A stretch of DNA of 22,734 nt from Alphaproteobacteria bacterium (GCA_020025875.1 JAHHRI010000019.1:1-22734), one strand, 5' to 3'; positions 1 through 7,398 are shown, counted from the stretch's first letter. Notes: generated by a model from the sequence alone, not told the origin. Numbers and translations: made by a program.

Positions 1-50
1 CGTGAGTCTATCTTTTCAACATATGCTTTCACATTTTCGATTTTTTTCAT
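1..50 (-). CDS. 5' end of a truncated gene of unknown function
   Basis: Reading leftward from an ATG at 48-50 there is an open frame to the window edge that begins MKKIENVKAYVEKIDS. A GGAG ribosome-binding site (complement of 57-60) sits six bases upstream of the ATG, and a TTGACA-type promoter lies about 85 bases further upstream. Only 16 residues are visible, so no family can be assigned. The call rests on the start codon, the ribosome-binding site and the promoter together, not on protein similarity. Confidence 0.5.
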   Translation of the reverse strand, partial: MKKIENVKAYVEKIDS

Positions 51-134
51 TTTTTTCTCCACAGGATTTAGGCGGATGGCGAATCCGAATAATGGTGTTG
101 TTTTTTTCTTAATATATAGTAATTACCATATGTA

Positions 135-163
135 TGAATAATACTATATATTGTTAATGTCAA
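135..163 (-). promoter_or_regulatory. Candidate sigma-70 promoter for the truncated gene at the left edge
   Basis: On the minus strand a perfect TTGACA (158-163) is followed after 17 bases by TATTCA (135-140). A better -10 match, TATTAT (138-143), lies at a short 14-base spacing. The surrounding sequence is very AT-rich. The -35 is convincing and the exact -10 is not. Confidence 0.4.
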
Positions 164-185
164 CTATTTTTTGATGTCGCTTAAT

Positions 186-211
186 CATCTGCCGAGCGTT
201 TACGGCAGGTG
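186..211. other. Isolated hairpin in the 51-262 intergenic stretch
   Basis: Arms 186-194 and 203-211 pair over 9 bp including one G-T wobble, around an 8-base loop. No T-run follows on the minus strand and only a weak one follows on the plus strand, so it is not a clear terminator. Nothing else gene-like was seen between 51 and 262 apart from the promoter listed. Confidence 0.3.
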
Positions 212-262
212 TTTGTTGACGAGCGAAAAAGCTAAACGGGCGGAAAGCTTAGGGTTGCGAAG

Positions 263-314
263 AAAAAAAATATTCCGCAGTTTTCCTCTCCCATCGGAAA
301 AGAAACTGCGGAAT
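263..314 (-). terminator. Rho-independent terminator of the histidine phosphatase gene
   Basis: A 12-bp perfect stem (272-283 with 303-314) is followed on the minus strand by TATTTTTTTT. It lies 15 bases past the stop codon of the phosphatase gene, in the right orientation. Confidence 0.85.
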
Positions 315-328
315 AGCGTGGTTTTGCC

Positions 329-922
329 CTATTGGGCATGAGAAAAACGGCGGGTGTCGGTATCGTATATCAGATGAAGCAGCGAACAGTTTTCTTGGCT
401 GATATTGGACAATTCCAGCCCGCAGGCCAAAGCACTGATGATGCTGCCGTGAGTGGAAACACCGATACTGCCGGAGGCATAGCAGACAACTTCTTCAAGA
501 GCCTTGATGCTACGATCAAAGATCTGGTGTTTGCTTTCGCTGCCGCAACCGGGAAACGCCGTGTCCCAATTTTGTTTGGTTGGGTTGATCATACATTCGA
601 CAATCTCCGGATAGTCTTGGCAGAGTTTTTCAATCTGGATTCCTTCCGCAATGCCGAAATTGGCCTCCTTTAGATTGGGGATAATTTCGATTTTAGGTGT
701 GTTTTTCATTTGCTTGCTGACAATTTCTGCCGTTTGCAGCGCACGTTTGAGCGGAGAGCAATAAATGGTTTCGAGCTCCTGCGGCAAGAGTTTTTGCCCA
801 AGTTCGTAAGCTTGTCTTTTGCCGGTTGCGTTCAATTCCAAATTGCACCGACAGCCTTGGCAGATGTTGCGTAGATTGAAGTCTGTTTGTCCGTGTCTGA
901 AGATGTACAGATTTTTTTTCAT
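329..922 (-). CDS. Histidine phosphatase superfamily protein (phosphoglycerate mutase-like)
   Basis: A 197-residue protein of the branch-1 histidine phosphatase family, whose members transfer a phosphoryl group through a catalytic histidine. The RHG signature is at residues 9-11 (catalytic H10, R9), followed by CSPLKRALQTAE around residues 55-66 with phosphate-binding R60. The acid residue is probably E86 in LKEANFG, and the second histidine is H158 in STHGS. Length fits the small GpmB/CobC/SixA-like group. It has no signal peptide, so it is probably cytoplasmic. The substrate cannot be read from sequence: phosphoserine, nucleotide, sugar-phosphate and cobalamin-pathway members look alike. 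It is monocistronic with its own terminator. The ribosome-binding site before the ATG is weak. Confidence 0.87.
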   Translation of the reverse strand: MKKNLYIFRHGQTDFNLRNICQGCRCNLELNATGKRQAYELGQKLLPQELETIYCSPLKRALQTAEIVSKQMKNTPKIEIIPNLKEANFGIAEGIQIEKLCQDYPEIVECMINPTKQNWDTAFPGCGSESKHQIFDRSIKALEEVVCYASGSIGVSTHGSIISALACGLELSNISQENCSLLHLIYDTDTRRFSHAQ

Positions 923-965
923 AATAGTTTAAGTTAAAAATGATTTAATAAGTATTTTCCTGTTT

Positions 966-994
966 TGCATAAGCTGATTCCGGTTAAAAGTCAA
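966..994 (-). promoter_or_regulatory. Possible promoter of the histidine phosphatase gene
   Basis: On the minus strand TTGACT (989-994) is followed by 17 bases and TATGCA (966-971), upstream of the ATG at 920-922. The -35 matches 5 of 6 and the -10 only 3 of 6, so this is tentative. Confidence 0.25.
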
Positions 995-1119
995 GAGTGG
1001 TTCTTCTTTATTCTGATTTCTGTTTTTTCGGCGGTATATTTTTTTGCGCGGAAAACCAAGGCAGAATCGGAGGCGGAAATAAAAAGCCGGAGGAAGAAAA
1101 AGAGTGGAAGGTATACCAA

Positions 1120-1144
1120 AAGAGCCGTTTTTAAAACGGCTCTT
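1120..1144 (-). terminator. Terminator-like hairpin after the DUF805 gene
   Basis: A 12-bp perfect inverted repeat (1120-1131 with 1133-1144) around one base lies 18 bases past the DUF805 stop codon. The T-run on the minus strand is short (three to four T), so efficiency is uncertain. The rest of 923-1162 shows no supported gene. Confidence 0.55.
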
Positions 1145-1162
1145 GGTTGACGAAATAAAACG

Positions 1163-1618
1163 CTATTTAAGCGGGTTTCCCCATTGGTTGGCCTTGGTTT
1201 CTCCCGGCATACAGAACCAGACCAAAAGAATGACGGCACCGAAGAAAGGTACCAGACCGATGAGAAGCCAGAACCATGGCTTGCCAAGATCGTGAATGCG
1301 CCCAATGACCAGTTCCAGACAGGGAAGCATCAGCCCAAGAGAAAGGACGACACTGAGAATACCGTTGAACAGTATGCCGTCCAATATGCCGGCAGCGATG
1401 GTCAACACAAAGCAGTATAAAGAAAAATACCAATATTGGGAGCGGCTGACGCGTTTTTGGAAGTCGATATTGGTATACATGGTTTTGACCACATCAATAA
1501 AATGGCGGTTAAAAGCCTCTTGGGTGAAAGCCGGTTTGAAATATTTTGCCCAGCCCTGCTTGCTGAATATGGGAAAAACGTCTTTTTCGAGAGTGTTTTT
1601 AATATCGTTTATGTCCAT
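1163..1618 (-). CDS. DUF805 family inner-membrane protein
   Basis: A 151-residue protein whose C-terminal part (about 50-151) matches the DUF805 (YhaH-like) layout. It has a KRVSRSQYWYFSL entry motif, hydrophobic segments around residues 62-85, 87-105 and 114-133, the R-HDLGKPWFW motif between the second and third segments, and a closing NQWGNP. About 50 residues of soluble N-terminal extension (with FSKQGWAKYF and FNRHFIDV) precede the domain, which is longer than the minimal family member. The family's function is unknown. An AAGGA ribosome-binding site stands before the ATG at 1616-1618. It is a single gene ending at a hairpin. Confidence 0.87.
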   Translation of the reverse strand: MDINDIKNTLEKDVFPIFSKQGWAKYFKPAFTQEAFNRHFIDVVKTMYTNIDFQKRVSRSQYWYFSLYCFVLTIAAGILDGILFNGILSVVLSLGLMLPCLELVIGRIHDLGKPWFWLLIGLVPFFGAVILLVWFCMPGETKANQWGNPLK

Positions 1619-1799
1619 TGTGGTGTCCTTATAAAAATAAAACCGATTTCATAAATTAAGATGCGCCGATAATGGATAAAATGCAATTATTAATTTGGCT
1701 AAATCTCTCTTTTTAAAAAAGTTTTATATTAACGGCATTGCAGCGGGGGAATTGTTCTTTTGCCGAAAGTGCCGACAGGTCGATGGTTGCAACCCAAAA

Positions 1800-2228
1800 T
1801 TATGGCAGCTGCCGTTGGCAGATTTGCGGGTTAAAAGCGCAATCGAACAAAAAGTTTCCGAAACTGTCATGGTAGGCGGTAACGGCCGTAAGTCCGGAGT
1901 CAAACATCACTTGCGCCCCTTGGCACATGGCCGGCAGCAGTTGGCGGCAACCAAAATCCTGCAACATACCCAATGTTGCCGCTCGTTCATAATCGCTCCA
2001 TTCTGCGGAATTTGCGTTGACGATATAGGTATATTTAATTTCTTTGTCGTTGCGTTTTATATCCACCCAGCGTATGCCGTTTTGAATTTCTACCGGCAGC
2101 ATATCCTGCATATTGCGCAGTTGAGAGTCTATTTCGTTGATGCTTAGTTGCCGTTTGTTTCCGATTTGTGCGCCTGCCGGAGAGAAAGAAAACAAAATAA
2201 AGAAAAAGGCGATTGCAAATATATTCAT
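1800..2228 (-). CDS. Small exported protein of unknown function
   Basis: The start is placed at the ATG at 2226-2228, giving 142 residues. A GGAG site (complement of 2236-2239) lies seven bases upstream, and the protein then opens with a signal peptide (MNIFAIAFFFILFSFSPAGA, cleavage likely after AGA). A longer frame to 2285 would put 19 polar residues before the signal and has no ribosome-binding site. The mature part is about 120 residues. It has an NGIRWVDIKRNDKEIKYTYIV strand-like stretch and four cysteines near the C-terminus (FGCRQ, AMCQG, FDCAF, QICQR) that could form two disulfides in the periplasm. I recognise no family. No terminator is evident downstream. Confidence 0.68.
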   Translation of the reverse strand: MNIFAIAFFFILFSFSPAGAQIGNKRQLSINEIDSQLRNMQDMLPVEIQNGIRWVDIKRNDKEIKYTYIVNANSAEWSDYERAATLGMLQDFGCRQLLPAMCQGAQVMFDSGLTAVTAYHDSFGNFLFDCAFNPQICQRQLP

Positions 2229-2443
2229 AAAGTTACTCCGTTGCGGAAATTTTTTGTTTGTATTGTTCAAACACTTTGTTGCCATCGTTTGAAAAAGGAT
2301 TGCCGTCGGTACAACAAGCCCCTCGAATAGATTTTTCCATCAGGCAGACACTCTTTTAGGTGTTAATAATACCATAACATTCATAGAACAAAAAATGCCG
2401 TAAGGCAATGATTATGTTGAAAATGATTGTGTTGAAAAAGCAC

Positions 2444-2478
2444 AAAAAATCCCCGGGTGTGTTTTAACACGCGGGGAT
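2444..2478 (-). terminator. Rho-independent terminator after the 156-residue unknown gene
   Basis: A GC-rich hairpin (2449-2478; ATCCCCG arm pairing with CGGGGAT, inner GTGTT pairing with AACAC, small internal loop) is followed on the minus strand by six T residues (2444-2449). It lies 15 bases past the stop codon. A second weak TGCC/GGCA hairpin with a T-run lies around 2393-2407. Confidence 0.8.
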
Positions 2479-2492
2479 ACGAATGAATCATT

Positions 2493-2963
2493 TTAGAGGG
2501 TGATGCGCATTTCGCATGTTTCCCCATAGACACAGATTGTGTTGGCTGTGCTGCAATCGTCCAGCTGTACACATTCACCGACCAATGTGCGGATATCGGC
2601 ACTGTTGAAATCCACGGCATAGTTCAGGATCGTATAGCCCATACCTCGCCGGCTGCTGCAAGACCAAGCAAGCAGGTTTTCGGGTAGCGGTTCTTTGCCG
2701 ATGGTTTCGCGAAGCCGGTTGATTTCCGCAAGATGAAAGATAATAAAGTAAAGGCTTTTGACCGAAGCAAGGCTGCCGCCGTGTTCCATGCACCAATGAC
2801 AAGCTTTGCGGTACATTTTTCTTTTTGGGGAAAAATCGACCAGCGAGATGCCGTCATGCAAATAAATTCCTTTTACTTCATTGACATCAGTCGGAGTGGA
2901 AACAAAAGTTCCGTCATACAATAAAAAATCTCCGAATTTTGGAGTTTGTGTCTGGTTGTTCAT
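2493..2963 (-). CDS. Uncharacterised protein, possibly DUF1566-like
   Basis: A 156-residue protein without a signal peptide or membrane segment. It opens with GDFLLYDGTFVSTPTDV, then KGIYLHDGISLVDFSP, then a Cys-containing helix (KACHWCMEHGGSLASVKSLYFI). The opening 'G-D-x-DGT ... GI' pattern followed by a W/G/S-L-x-S-x-x-x-L element resembles DUF1566-type sequences seen in surface proteins of gut bacteria, but this resemblance is from memory and weak. There are seven cysteines. The ribosome-binding site is poor. It lies 66 bases downstream of the amidohydrolase-like gene with no terminator between, so the two may be co-transcribed. Function unknown. Confidence 0.68.
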   Translation of the reverse strand: MNNQTQTPKFGDFLLYDGTFVSTPTDVNEVKGIYLHDGISLVDFSPKRKMYRKACHWCMEHGGSLASVKSLYFIIFHLAEINRLRETIGKEPLPENLLAWSCSSRRGMGYTILNYAVDFNSADIRTLVGECVQLDDCSTANTICVYGETCEMRITL

Positions 2964-3029
2964 AACTAAAAATTTAATTGGTTAATAATTCTAAATCTAA
3001 AGTCAGCTTAATACATTATGATGCAATAG

Positions 3030-3698
3030 TCAAGTCTGCTTTTGTCTAAAAAACAGTTTTGAATCTGATATCAGCGCCGACAAAAAAGGCAGCGTGCGGT
3101 TTTGCACGTTGGACGGAAAGCGGTAGAAGTCGCGCAAGTCGGAGCGCCATTCCAGTTGGAGGACGCGCGGGGAAGGGATAAGCTGCTGCAAACGGCCGGT
3201 CAGCCCCAATTTGCCGCTGTAGTTCGGATGGTTTGTTACCCAGCGGATTTGGTATTTTTCTGCCAATTGACCGATCAGTTCAAGTTCCGGCGCGTAGGCT
3301 GCCGCCGGCAAAATGCCGGTGCCGACAGCCAGTTCAAATTCCCGACTGCTTTTCATGCCGTGAATGTCTAAAAAACAGTTGTGTTCCAAATGTTGTTGGC
3401 TGATGAAGTCGGCAACAGCGTTTTTTTCTTCTCCCGTACGGCGGCGAATGATGCTTGAAACGTTGTTGCGCTCACCTGCCAGTCGTGTCAGCCCGCCGGT
3501 GAATACATCGGGTGCTTTTGCTTTGGCGTTGCGGAAAGTGCGTACGGCGTGCGGAGCGGTTAAAATCAGTCGGCTGTTGCGGTTGTCAAAACGAAAGGCG
3601 TCTCCGTCGTTGCCGCCGCGATAGGCGTTGAAACAAAACTCTTCTTCATAGAGGCGGAGCAGGTTTAGCATGGTCGTTTTCCTTTTTTGTTTCAGCAT
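3030..3698 (-). CDS. N-formylglutamate amidohydrolase-like metallohydrolase
   Basis: A 222-residue protein with the core signatures of the N-formylglutamate amidohydrolase superfamily (FGase, zinc hydrolases related to carboxypeptidases). It has LILTAPHA near residues 44-51, a GGLTRLAGE segment, FLDIHGM with the second histidine near residue 113, and ELEWRSDLR near residue 182. It is shorter than classical histidine-degradation deformylases (about 260 residues), and no hut genes are nearby, so the substrate is open. Two starts are plausible: 3698, and an internal ATG at 3671 beginning MLNLLRLYEEEF. Both have an AAGGA-type site, so the first nine residues are uncertain. It is divergent from dnaB. 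Confidence 0.75.
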   Translation of the reverse strand: MLKQKRKTTMLNLLRLYEEEFCFNAYRGGNDGDAFRFDNRNSRLILTAPHAVRTFRNAKAKAPDVFTGGLTRLAGERNNVSSIIRRRTGEEKNAVADFISQQHLEHNCFLDIHGMKSSREFELAVGTGILPAAAYAPELELIGQLAEKYQIRWVTNHPNYSGKLGLTGRLQQLIPSPRVLQLEWRSDLRDFYRFPSNVQNRTLPFLSALISDSKLFFRQKQT

Positions 3699-3736
3699 AG
3701 CATGATCCTTGTCATTTATCCCCGTTATTAACAGCT

Positions 3737-3745
3737 TGTGGATAA
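3737..3745 (-). promoter_or_regulatory. DnaA box in the dnaB upstream region
   Basis: TGTGGATAA (complement TTATCCACA) is an exact match to the classical DnaA-binding consensus. It lies in the 130-base divergent region between the amidohydrolase-like gene and dnaB. A degenerate copy, TTATCCCCG, is at 3716-3724. A TTGACA element read on the minus strand (complement of 3758-3763 region) lies just upstream of the box, so the box could overlap the promoter of the divergent gene. A single box is not an origin. Confidence 0.5.
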
Positions 3746-3828
3746 GTTAATTGTACGATGTCAAAGATTATGTTTGTTTTTATTTTATTTCCTGTTACAA
3801 GGAAGCAGTTACCAAATGATGAACGGAG

Positions 3829-5307
3829 ATGACAACAGCCATGATAACGGAAAAGATTGATGCGGCGTCGCTGCCGCAAAACATTGAGGCTGAACAGGCG
3901 CTTTTAGGGGCATTGCTTTCTAACAACAAGGCGTTTGAACAGGTTTCTGACTTTTTGAAACCGGCACATTTTGCCGATGCGGTCAATGCCAAGATTTTTG
4001 AAGTTATTTCCAAGCTCATTTCCAGAGGGCATGTGGCAGACACCATCACGTTGAAGAACTATTTTGAACAGGAAGGCGTGTTGGGCGATGTCGGCGGTTA
4101 CAAATATCTGATTAAGCTGGCGGAAAGTTCATCACCGCTGACCAATTCGGAATATTATGCTCAGTATATTTACGATCAGTATTTACGGCGTGAGCTGATA
4201 GCAACCGGTTTTGATATTGTCAACAATGCCATGAAAGAGGATATCGACTCGTCTGCTTCCGGTCAAATTGAGGCGGCGGAAAAAAGACTGTACGAACTTT
4301 CCGACAAAGGCGATGGGCAGCGAGGCTTTGTAGAGTTTTCCGATGCCCTGACACAGTCCTTAAACACAATCGAAAAAGCCTATCAACGTGAGGGGAAAAT
4401 CTCCGGCATTTCGACCGGACTGAACAATCTCGACAAGCGAACCGGCGGGCTTAACAATTCGGACTTGATTATTCTTGCCGGACGTCCGGCAATGGGCAAA
4501 ACGGCATTGGCGACCAATATTGCCTATAATGTTGCCGATTGGATGTATCGGGACCGCAATCTGGAAGACAAAAGCCGCGGTGTTGCTTTCTTTTCGCTTG
4601 AAATGTCCGCCGACCAGTTGGCAACCCGCGTGCTTTCCAGCGCGGCAGGTATTTCGTCGCAAAAAATGCGTAACGGAGACATTGATAACGGCGAGTTTGA
4701 ACGAATAGCCGAAGTGGTGCGTTCTCTGGAAAGTATGCCGCTTTACATTGACGACACGCCGGGGTTGACCATCAATGCCATTCGTAACCGTGCCAGACGG
4801 CTGAAAAGAAGCAAGGGATTGGGCTTGATTGTGATTGACTATATTCAGCTGATTACCGGTTCTTCCGGCCGCGGAGAAGCCAACCGCGTGCAGGAATTGT
4901 CGGAAATTTCCCGTGGTTTGAAAATTATGGCCAAAGAATTGAACGTGCCGGTCATTGCTTTGTCGCAGCTAAACCGAGGGGTGGAAATGCGTGACGACAA
5001 ACGTCCGGTGATGTCGGATTTGCGAGAATCCGGTTCTATTGAGCAAGACGCCGATATCGTGTTGTTTGTTTACCGCGAAAACTACTATATTCAGAACGAA
5101 GAACCGAAAGAAACCGACAAAAACTATTCGCCGGAAAAACACGATAAATGGGAGCAACGGATGCAGGCGACTCGCCACCGCGCCGATGTGATTATCGGTA
5201 AACACCGTCACGGACCGACCGGCACGGTTAAGCTCGGCTGGCAAGGGGAATATGCCTTGTTTACCGACCCGATCGAAGATAACCAATTACCGGAGCAGAT
5301 CGGATAA
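3829..5307 (+). CDS. dnaB: Replicative DNA helicase DnaB
   Basis: A 492-residue replicative helicase of standard length that unwinds DNA at the fork as a hexamer. The N-terminal domain begins at PQNIEAEQALLGALL. The RecA-like domain carries Walker A GRPAMGKT at 218-225, Walker B LIVIDYIQL with D337, and the conserved DLRESGSIEQDADIV segment that precedes the C-terminus. The start is not certain: ATG 3829 has GGAG directly against it, while ATG 3841 (five residues in) has the same GGAG at 12 bases. A 14-codon out-of-frame ORF begins at 3815. The last base of the stop is shared with the next ATG, so the downstream genes are translationally coupled. No intein is present. Confidence 0.98.
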   Translation: MTTAMITEKIDAASLPQNIEAEQALLGALLSNNKAFEQVSDFLKPAHFADAVNAKIFEVISKLISRGHVADTITLKNYFEQEGVLGDVGGYKYLIKLAESSSPLTNSEYYAQYIYDQYLRRELIATGFDIVNNAMKEDIDSSASGQIEAAEKRLYELSDKGDGQRGFVEFSDALTQSLNTIEKAYQREGKISGISTGLNNLDKRTGGLNNSDLIILAGRPAMGKTALATNIAYNVADWMYRDRNLEDKSRGVAFFSLEMSADQLATRVLSSAAGISSQKMRNGDIDNGEFERIAEVVRSLESMPLYIDDTPGLTINAIRNRARRLKRSKGLGLIVIDYIQLITGSSGRGEANRVQELSEISRGLKIMAKELNVPVIALSQLNRGVEMRDDKRPVMSDLRESGSIEQDADIVLFVYRENYYIQNEEPKETDKNYSPEKHDKWEQRMQATRHRADVIIGKHRHGPTGTVKLGWQGEYALFTDPIEDNQLPEQIG

Positions 5308-5816
5308 TGAGCGAAGAAAAAAAGCATTATATCGTTACCATTGCGCGGCGCGATCCGGCGGAAGAAGCCAAAAACAAGGTGGTGCCGGAATTTTGGAAAA
5401 AGAAAAAGCTGGAACAAATGACGCCGCTTGAATGGGAGCTTTTATGCGACGGTTGCGGCAAGTGTTGCCTTAATAAGTTGGAAATTGAGGGGAAAATATA
5501 TTTTACCTGTGTTCGTTGTCGTTTTTTGGATGTTAAAAGCTGTTTGTGCCGAATTTATGACCATCGGTTTGAAAAAGTCCCCGATTGTCGCAACGTCAAC
5601 CTAAAAGCGATTCGCGAAAAACCCCGTTGGCTGCCTAAAACTTGTGCTTATTGGCTGCTGGACAACGGTTATGATCTGCCCGAATGGCATCCGCTGGTAA
5701 GCGGTGATAAAGACAGTGTTCATCGGGCGTTTCAGTCGATACGCGGACGGCTGATTATTTCCGAATCGGAAGTTAAAGATTATGAAGATTACATTGTTGA
5801 CTGGAAAGATATTTAA
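5307..5816 (+). CDS. YcgN/UPF0260-type cysteine-cluster protein
   Basis: A 169-residue protein matching the UPF0260 (YcgN) family of the zinc/iron-chelating cysteine-cluster superfamily. Visible ligand candidates are C47, C50, C53 and C54 (LCDGCGKCC), then C68 and C71 (FTCVRC), C79 and C81 (SCLCRIY), and C94 (PDC). The region PEFWKKKKLEQMTPLEWE before the first cluster and KTCAYWLL later are typical of the family. Length matches E. coli YcgN (about 150). The biochemical role is not established. The start overlaps the dnaB stop by one base and the end overlaps the next gene by 35 bases, so it belongs to the dnaB operon. Confidence 0.9.
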   Translation: MSEEKKHYIVTIARRDPAEEAKNKVVPEFWKKKKLEQMTPLEWELLCDGCGKCCLNKLEIEGKIYFTCVRCRFLDVKSCLCRIYDHRFEKVPDCRNVNLKAIREKPRWLPKTCAYWLLDNGYDLPEWHPLVSGDKDSVHRAFQSIRGRLIISESEVKDYEDYIVDWKDI

Positions 5817-6492
5817 AATTGAGCAAGCTGCCGGTGTGCCGCTGAAGGTGGTTTCGCCGGTTCGTTGTCGGCGGTTGGCACTCAGAATCGATCAGAAAGA
5901 GCGGCAAGCGGTGCTTAATTTGCCGCCGTCGTGTTCCGTCGGGCGGGCACTGGAATTTGTAAAAGCAAACCGTGTTTGGATTGAAAAACACCTGTCATCA
6001 ATGCCGCTTTGCCGCCCTTTTGCCGATGGGGAAGAAATCTGCCTGTTTGGCGAAAAAGTAAAAATCTGTCATTGTCAGGATTTAAAAAGCGGCGTTGTGG
6101 CAGAAAACGGAGAACTGAAAGTTTCGGGAGGTTCCGAGTTTTTGTCGCGTCGGGTGCGCGACCATATCCGTCGCGAGGCTGCGGGCAGGTTGCTTGAGCT
6201 TTCTAGACAAAAAGCCGAACTGATCGGTTGTCGGGTGAATCGGGTTTTGATCAAAGATACCAAATCTCGCTGGGGCAGCTGCTCTGGTTTAAACAACATC
6301 AATTACAGTTGGAGAATCTCTTTGGCTCCGATGCAGGTTATTGATTATCTGGTTGCCCACGAAGTGTCGCATTTGCGGCATCGTGATCATTCAAAGGCTT
6401 TTTGGGCTTGTGTCAAAACGCTCTGTCCCGAAGCCGAAGCCGGCCGCCGATGGTTGAAACAAAACGGTGGCTTGTTATACATCTATGAGTAA
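5782..6492 (+). CDS. YgjP-like zinc metallopeptidase domain protein
   Basis: A 236-residue protein of the YgjP/WSS1-like metallopeptidase family (formerly DUF45). The N-terminal half has the VRCRRLALRID strand, and SRWGSCS stands before the active site. The zincin motif HEVSH is at 193-197 (H193, E194, H197), with a further histidine at H203 in HRDHSKAFW as the likely third ligand. No signal peptide was found, so it is cytoplasmic. Related proteins act as SprT/Wss1-like proteases, but the substrate of bacterial YgjP is unknown. It starts inside the previous gene (35-base overlap) with GGAAG nine bases upstream. The stop overlaps a small imperfect hairpin (6491-6513) that lacks a T-run. Confidence 0.9.
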   Translation: MKITLLTGKIFKIEQAAGVPLKVVSPVRCRRLALRIDQKERQAVLNLPPSCSVGRALEFVKANRVWIEKHLSSMPLCRPFADGEEICLFGEKVKICHCQDLKSGVVAENGELKVSGGSEFLSRRVRDHIRREAAGRLLELSRQKAELIGCRVNRVLIKDTKSRWGSCSGLNNINYSWRISLAPMQVIDYLVAHEVSHLRHRDHSKAFWACVKTLCPEAEAGRRWLKQNGGLLYIYE

Positions 6493-6497
6493 TCCGC

Positions 6498-6526
6498 TTG
6501 ATTTAGGCGGATTTAAAAACTATATT
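6498..6526 (+). promoter_or_regulatory. Sigma-70 promoter of the Bax inhibitor-1 family gene
   Basis: TTGATT (6498-6503), a 17-base spacer and TATATT (6521-6526) lie 35 bases before the ATG. The -10 matches 5 of 6 and the -35 4 of 6. The spacer contains half of the weak AATCCGC/GCGGATT hairpin. Confidence 0.6.
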
Positions 6527-6561
6527 AAATATCGTTAAGTGTCTATTTTGAGGAGAAACCT

Positions 6562-7299
6562 ATGTTTAAAGAAAAAGTTGGATTGCAAAAGAATTATATT
6601 GATGTCGGGGTGGAAAAGACGACTGTCGATGACGGGCTGCGTGCCTATTTGGTCAGCGTTTACAACCACATGGCAGGCGCATTGGCGGTTACGGCGGCGG
6701 TTGCCTTTTTGGTTGCCAACACCGCATTGATTACCATGATGTTTAATCCGCAAACCGGTGGCATGTCGGCTCTCGGATGGCTGTTCCTGTTGTCTCCGCT
6801 GGTTGTTATCTTCGGTTTTAATTGGGTGCTGACCCGAGGAACCCTGTCACAGGTGCGCGGTGTTTTTTGGCTCTATTCCTCTCTGATGGGGGCGTCGTTG
6901 GCTCCGATCTTTTTGGTTTATACCAATGCCAGTATGGTTCGCGTCTTTCTGATTACGTCAGCCATGTTTGGTGCCATGAGCATTTACGGCACGGTAACAA
7001 AACGCGACCTGACCTCGATGGGTGCTTTTCTCAGAATGGGGTTGTGGGGGATTATTATTGCCGCGGTGGTTAATCTGTTTATGCAAAGTTCCACGCTGTA
7101 TTATGTCCTTTCCATGCTGTCGGTTGTCGTCTTTACCGGTCTGACCGCTTATGATACGCAGAAAATTCGCCAGATTTATATGTCTGCGGACAATGATGAC
7201 ACAATGGCACGCAAGGTTGTTGTCGGCGCTTTGGAATTGTATCTGGACTTCATCAACCTGTTTTTGGCAATGCTGCGTCTTATGGGTGATCGTAAATAA
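6562..7299 (+). CDS. Bax inhibitor-1/YccA family membrane protein
   Basis: A 245-residue polytopic inner-membrane protein of the BI-1 family (YbhL/YccA relatives). Seven hydrophobic stretches are visible between residues 35 and 240. Family landmarks are RAYLVSVYNHMAGALAVTAAV in the first segment, the G-A-S-L-A-P third-segment region, FGAMSIYGTVTKRDLTSMG, and TAYDTQKI followed by GALELYLDFINLFL near the C-terminus. The YDTQ aspartate belongs to the pair implicated in proton-gated calcium leak in BsYetJ. YccA-type members modulate FtsH. The precise role here is not readable. An AGGAG site precedes the ATG, and it is a single gene between its own promoter and terminator. Confidence 0.93.
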   Translation: MFKEKVGLQKNYIDVGVEKTTVDDGLRAYLVSVYNHMAGALAVTAAVAFLVANTALITMMFNPQTGGMSALGWLFLLSPLVVIFGFNWVLTRGTLSQVRGVFWLYSSLMGASLAPIFLVYTNASMVRVFLITSAMFGAMSIYGTVTKRDLTSMGAFLRMGLWGIIIAAVVNLFMQSSTLYYVLSMLSVVVFTGLTAYDTQKIRQIYMSADNDDTMARKVVVGALELYLDFINLFLAMLRLMGDRK

Positions 7300-7347
7300 G
7301 GCGTGAGCCGCGTGGTCGGTACGAAGATTATTTTTTAAAATAATAAT

Positions 7348-7374
7348 AGCTCCGGAATGGAAAATTCCGGAGCT
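7348..7374. terminator. Bidirectional terminator between convergent genes
   Basis: An 11-bp perfect stem (AGCTCCGGAAT at 7348-7358 with 7364-7374) with a five-base loop. TTACGATTTTT follows on the plus strand and an A/T-rich T-run follows on the minus strand. It serves both the BI-1 family gene and the convergent small gene. Confidence 0.85.
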
Positions 7375-7398
7375 TTACGATTTTTATAAGGAGAAGGT

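Noticed and set aside
65..77. 13-base match GATTTAGGCGGAT shared by 65-77 and 6500-6512
   Set aside because: Several 13-base matches are expected by chance in a window of this size, and the flanks do not agree. Not a mobile-element end.
965..1150. 61-codon plus-strand frame starting at TTG with a hydrophobic stretch
   Set aside because: There is no ribosome-binding site, the start is TTG, and the 3' end runs through the terminator hairpin of the DUF805 gene. The hydrophobic stretch comes from a T-rich region.
3699..3828. Replication origin upstream of dnaB
   Set aside because: Only one good DnaA box and one degenerate copy are present, with no cluster and no origin-associated genes such as dnaA, parA or gidA.
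6491..6513. Hairpin AATCCGC/GCGGATT after the YgjP-like gene as a terminator
   Set aside because: It is only seven base pairs with no T-run on either strand, and it overlaps the promoter of the next gene.
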